Assembly: GCA_948517135.1 (NCBI GenBank)
Contig: CAORJJ010000006.1
Coordinates: forward strand, 7,584-40,971
Origin: an uncultured Clostridia bacterium
Lineage (GTDB): Bacteria; Bacillota; Clostridia; TANB77; CAG-508
DNA length: 33,388 bases
Direction: 5' to 3'
The position numbers and the translations under genes are program-made. Under the pieces are notes generated by a model. The model made no database searches. It was given only the letters and a program-made list of their open reading frames with translations, and was not told where the DNA came from. Positions 33,267 through 33,388 of the stretch are shown piece after piece. The first letter of the stretch is position 1; every line of letters starts with the position of its first letter.

Positions 33267-33388
33267 CACAATATGGATAAAATAATATTACATTTTGATT
33301 ACAAAAATTATTATTTGAGTAAGCAAAATATGTTTTAAATATCAAAACTTGCAATAATACAAATAATAAAAATTCAAAAATATAGCTT

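Overview
The window is AT-rich DNA (mostly about 25-30% G+C by eye) from a low-GC Gram-positive bacterium, most likely an uncultured anaerobic clostridium. The signs are AdhE, formate-tetrahydrofolate ligase, ThyX, the Asp23/AmaP envelope pair, RemA, sortases with LPxTG proteins, and the Firmicutes-type block yicC-remA-rpoZ-gmk ... priA-def-fmt. Genes are dense, mostly on the + strand, with good AGGAGG ribosome sites, several TTG/GTG starts, and hairpin-plus-T terminators between units. No rRNA, tRNA, CRISPR array or insertion sequence was seen.

Layout. 1-3.5 kb: adhE coupled to a small-molecule kinase. 3.5-7.8 kb: ispD (-), a CoaD-like gene, a metallo-beta-lactamase-fold hydrolase (-), a second CoaD-like gene, then tsaE-tsaB-rimI overlapping by ATGA. 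7.9-13.8 kb: a Lon-family protease, a secreted LPKAG protein with an Asn/Thr-rich stalk, a double-length ThyX and a PHP phosphoesterase. 13.9-14.2 kb: an 83-residue orphan on the - strand with foreign composition and a consensus promoter overlapped by a palindrome. 14.3-17.8 kb: rsmE, a membrane protein, yicC, remA, rpoZ, gmk. 17.8-22.3 kb: a pilus island (long leader, major pilin, class C sortase, second pilin-like LPDTG protein, second sortase). 22.3-26.0 kb: priA-def-fmt. 26.0-32.0 kb: asp23, amaP, DUF2273, nusB, xseA, an anchored protein, xseB, a DUF212 membrane protein, fhs. 32.0-33.2 kb: a CBM25-like protein with a long acidic tail (-).

The most striking observation is in priA-def-fmt. 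Both priA and fmt are interrupted, and each is restored by skipping one C in the same heptamer: GTA-C-GGA in priA (23988-23994) and GTT-C-GGA in fmt (25850-25856). In both, the zero-frame codon at the break is CGG and the +1 codon is GGA for a family-conserved glycine. By my scan CGG is otherwise absent as a sense codon from the window, except once in coaD copy 1 and once in the 83-residue orphan, the two genes whose composition looks foreign. This suggests that CGG is very rare or unassigned here and that the ribosome moves +1 at GTN-CGG-A (or a tRNA reads CGGA as four bases). Two sequence errors of identical context remain the alternative.

Functionally the window mixes housekeeping (translation initiation by Def/Fmt, tRNA t6A modification, replication restart, exonuclease VII, folate and dTMP supply) with surface biology (pili, sortases, envelope stress proteins) and fermentation (AdhE).
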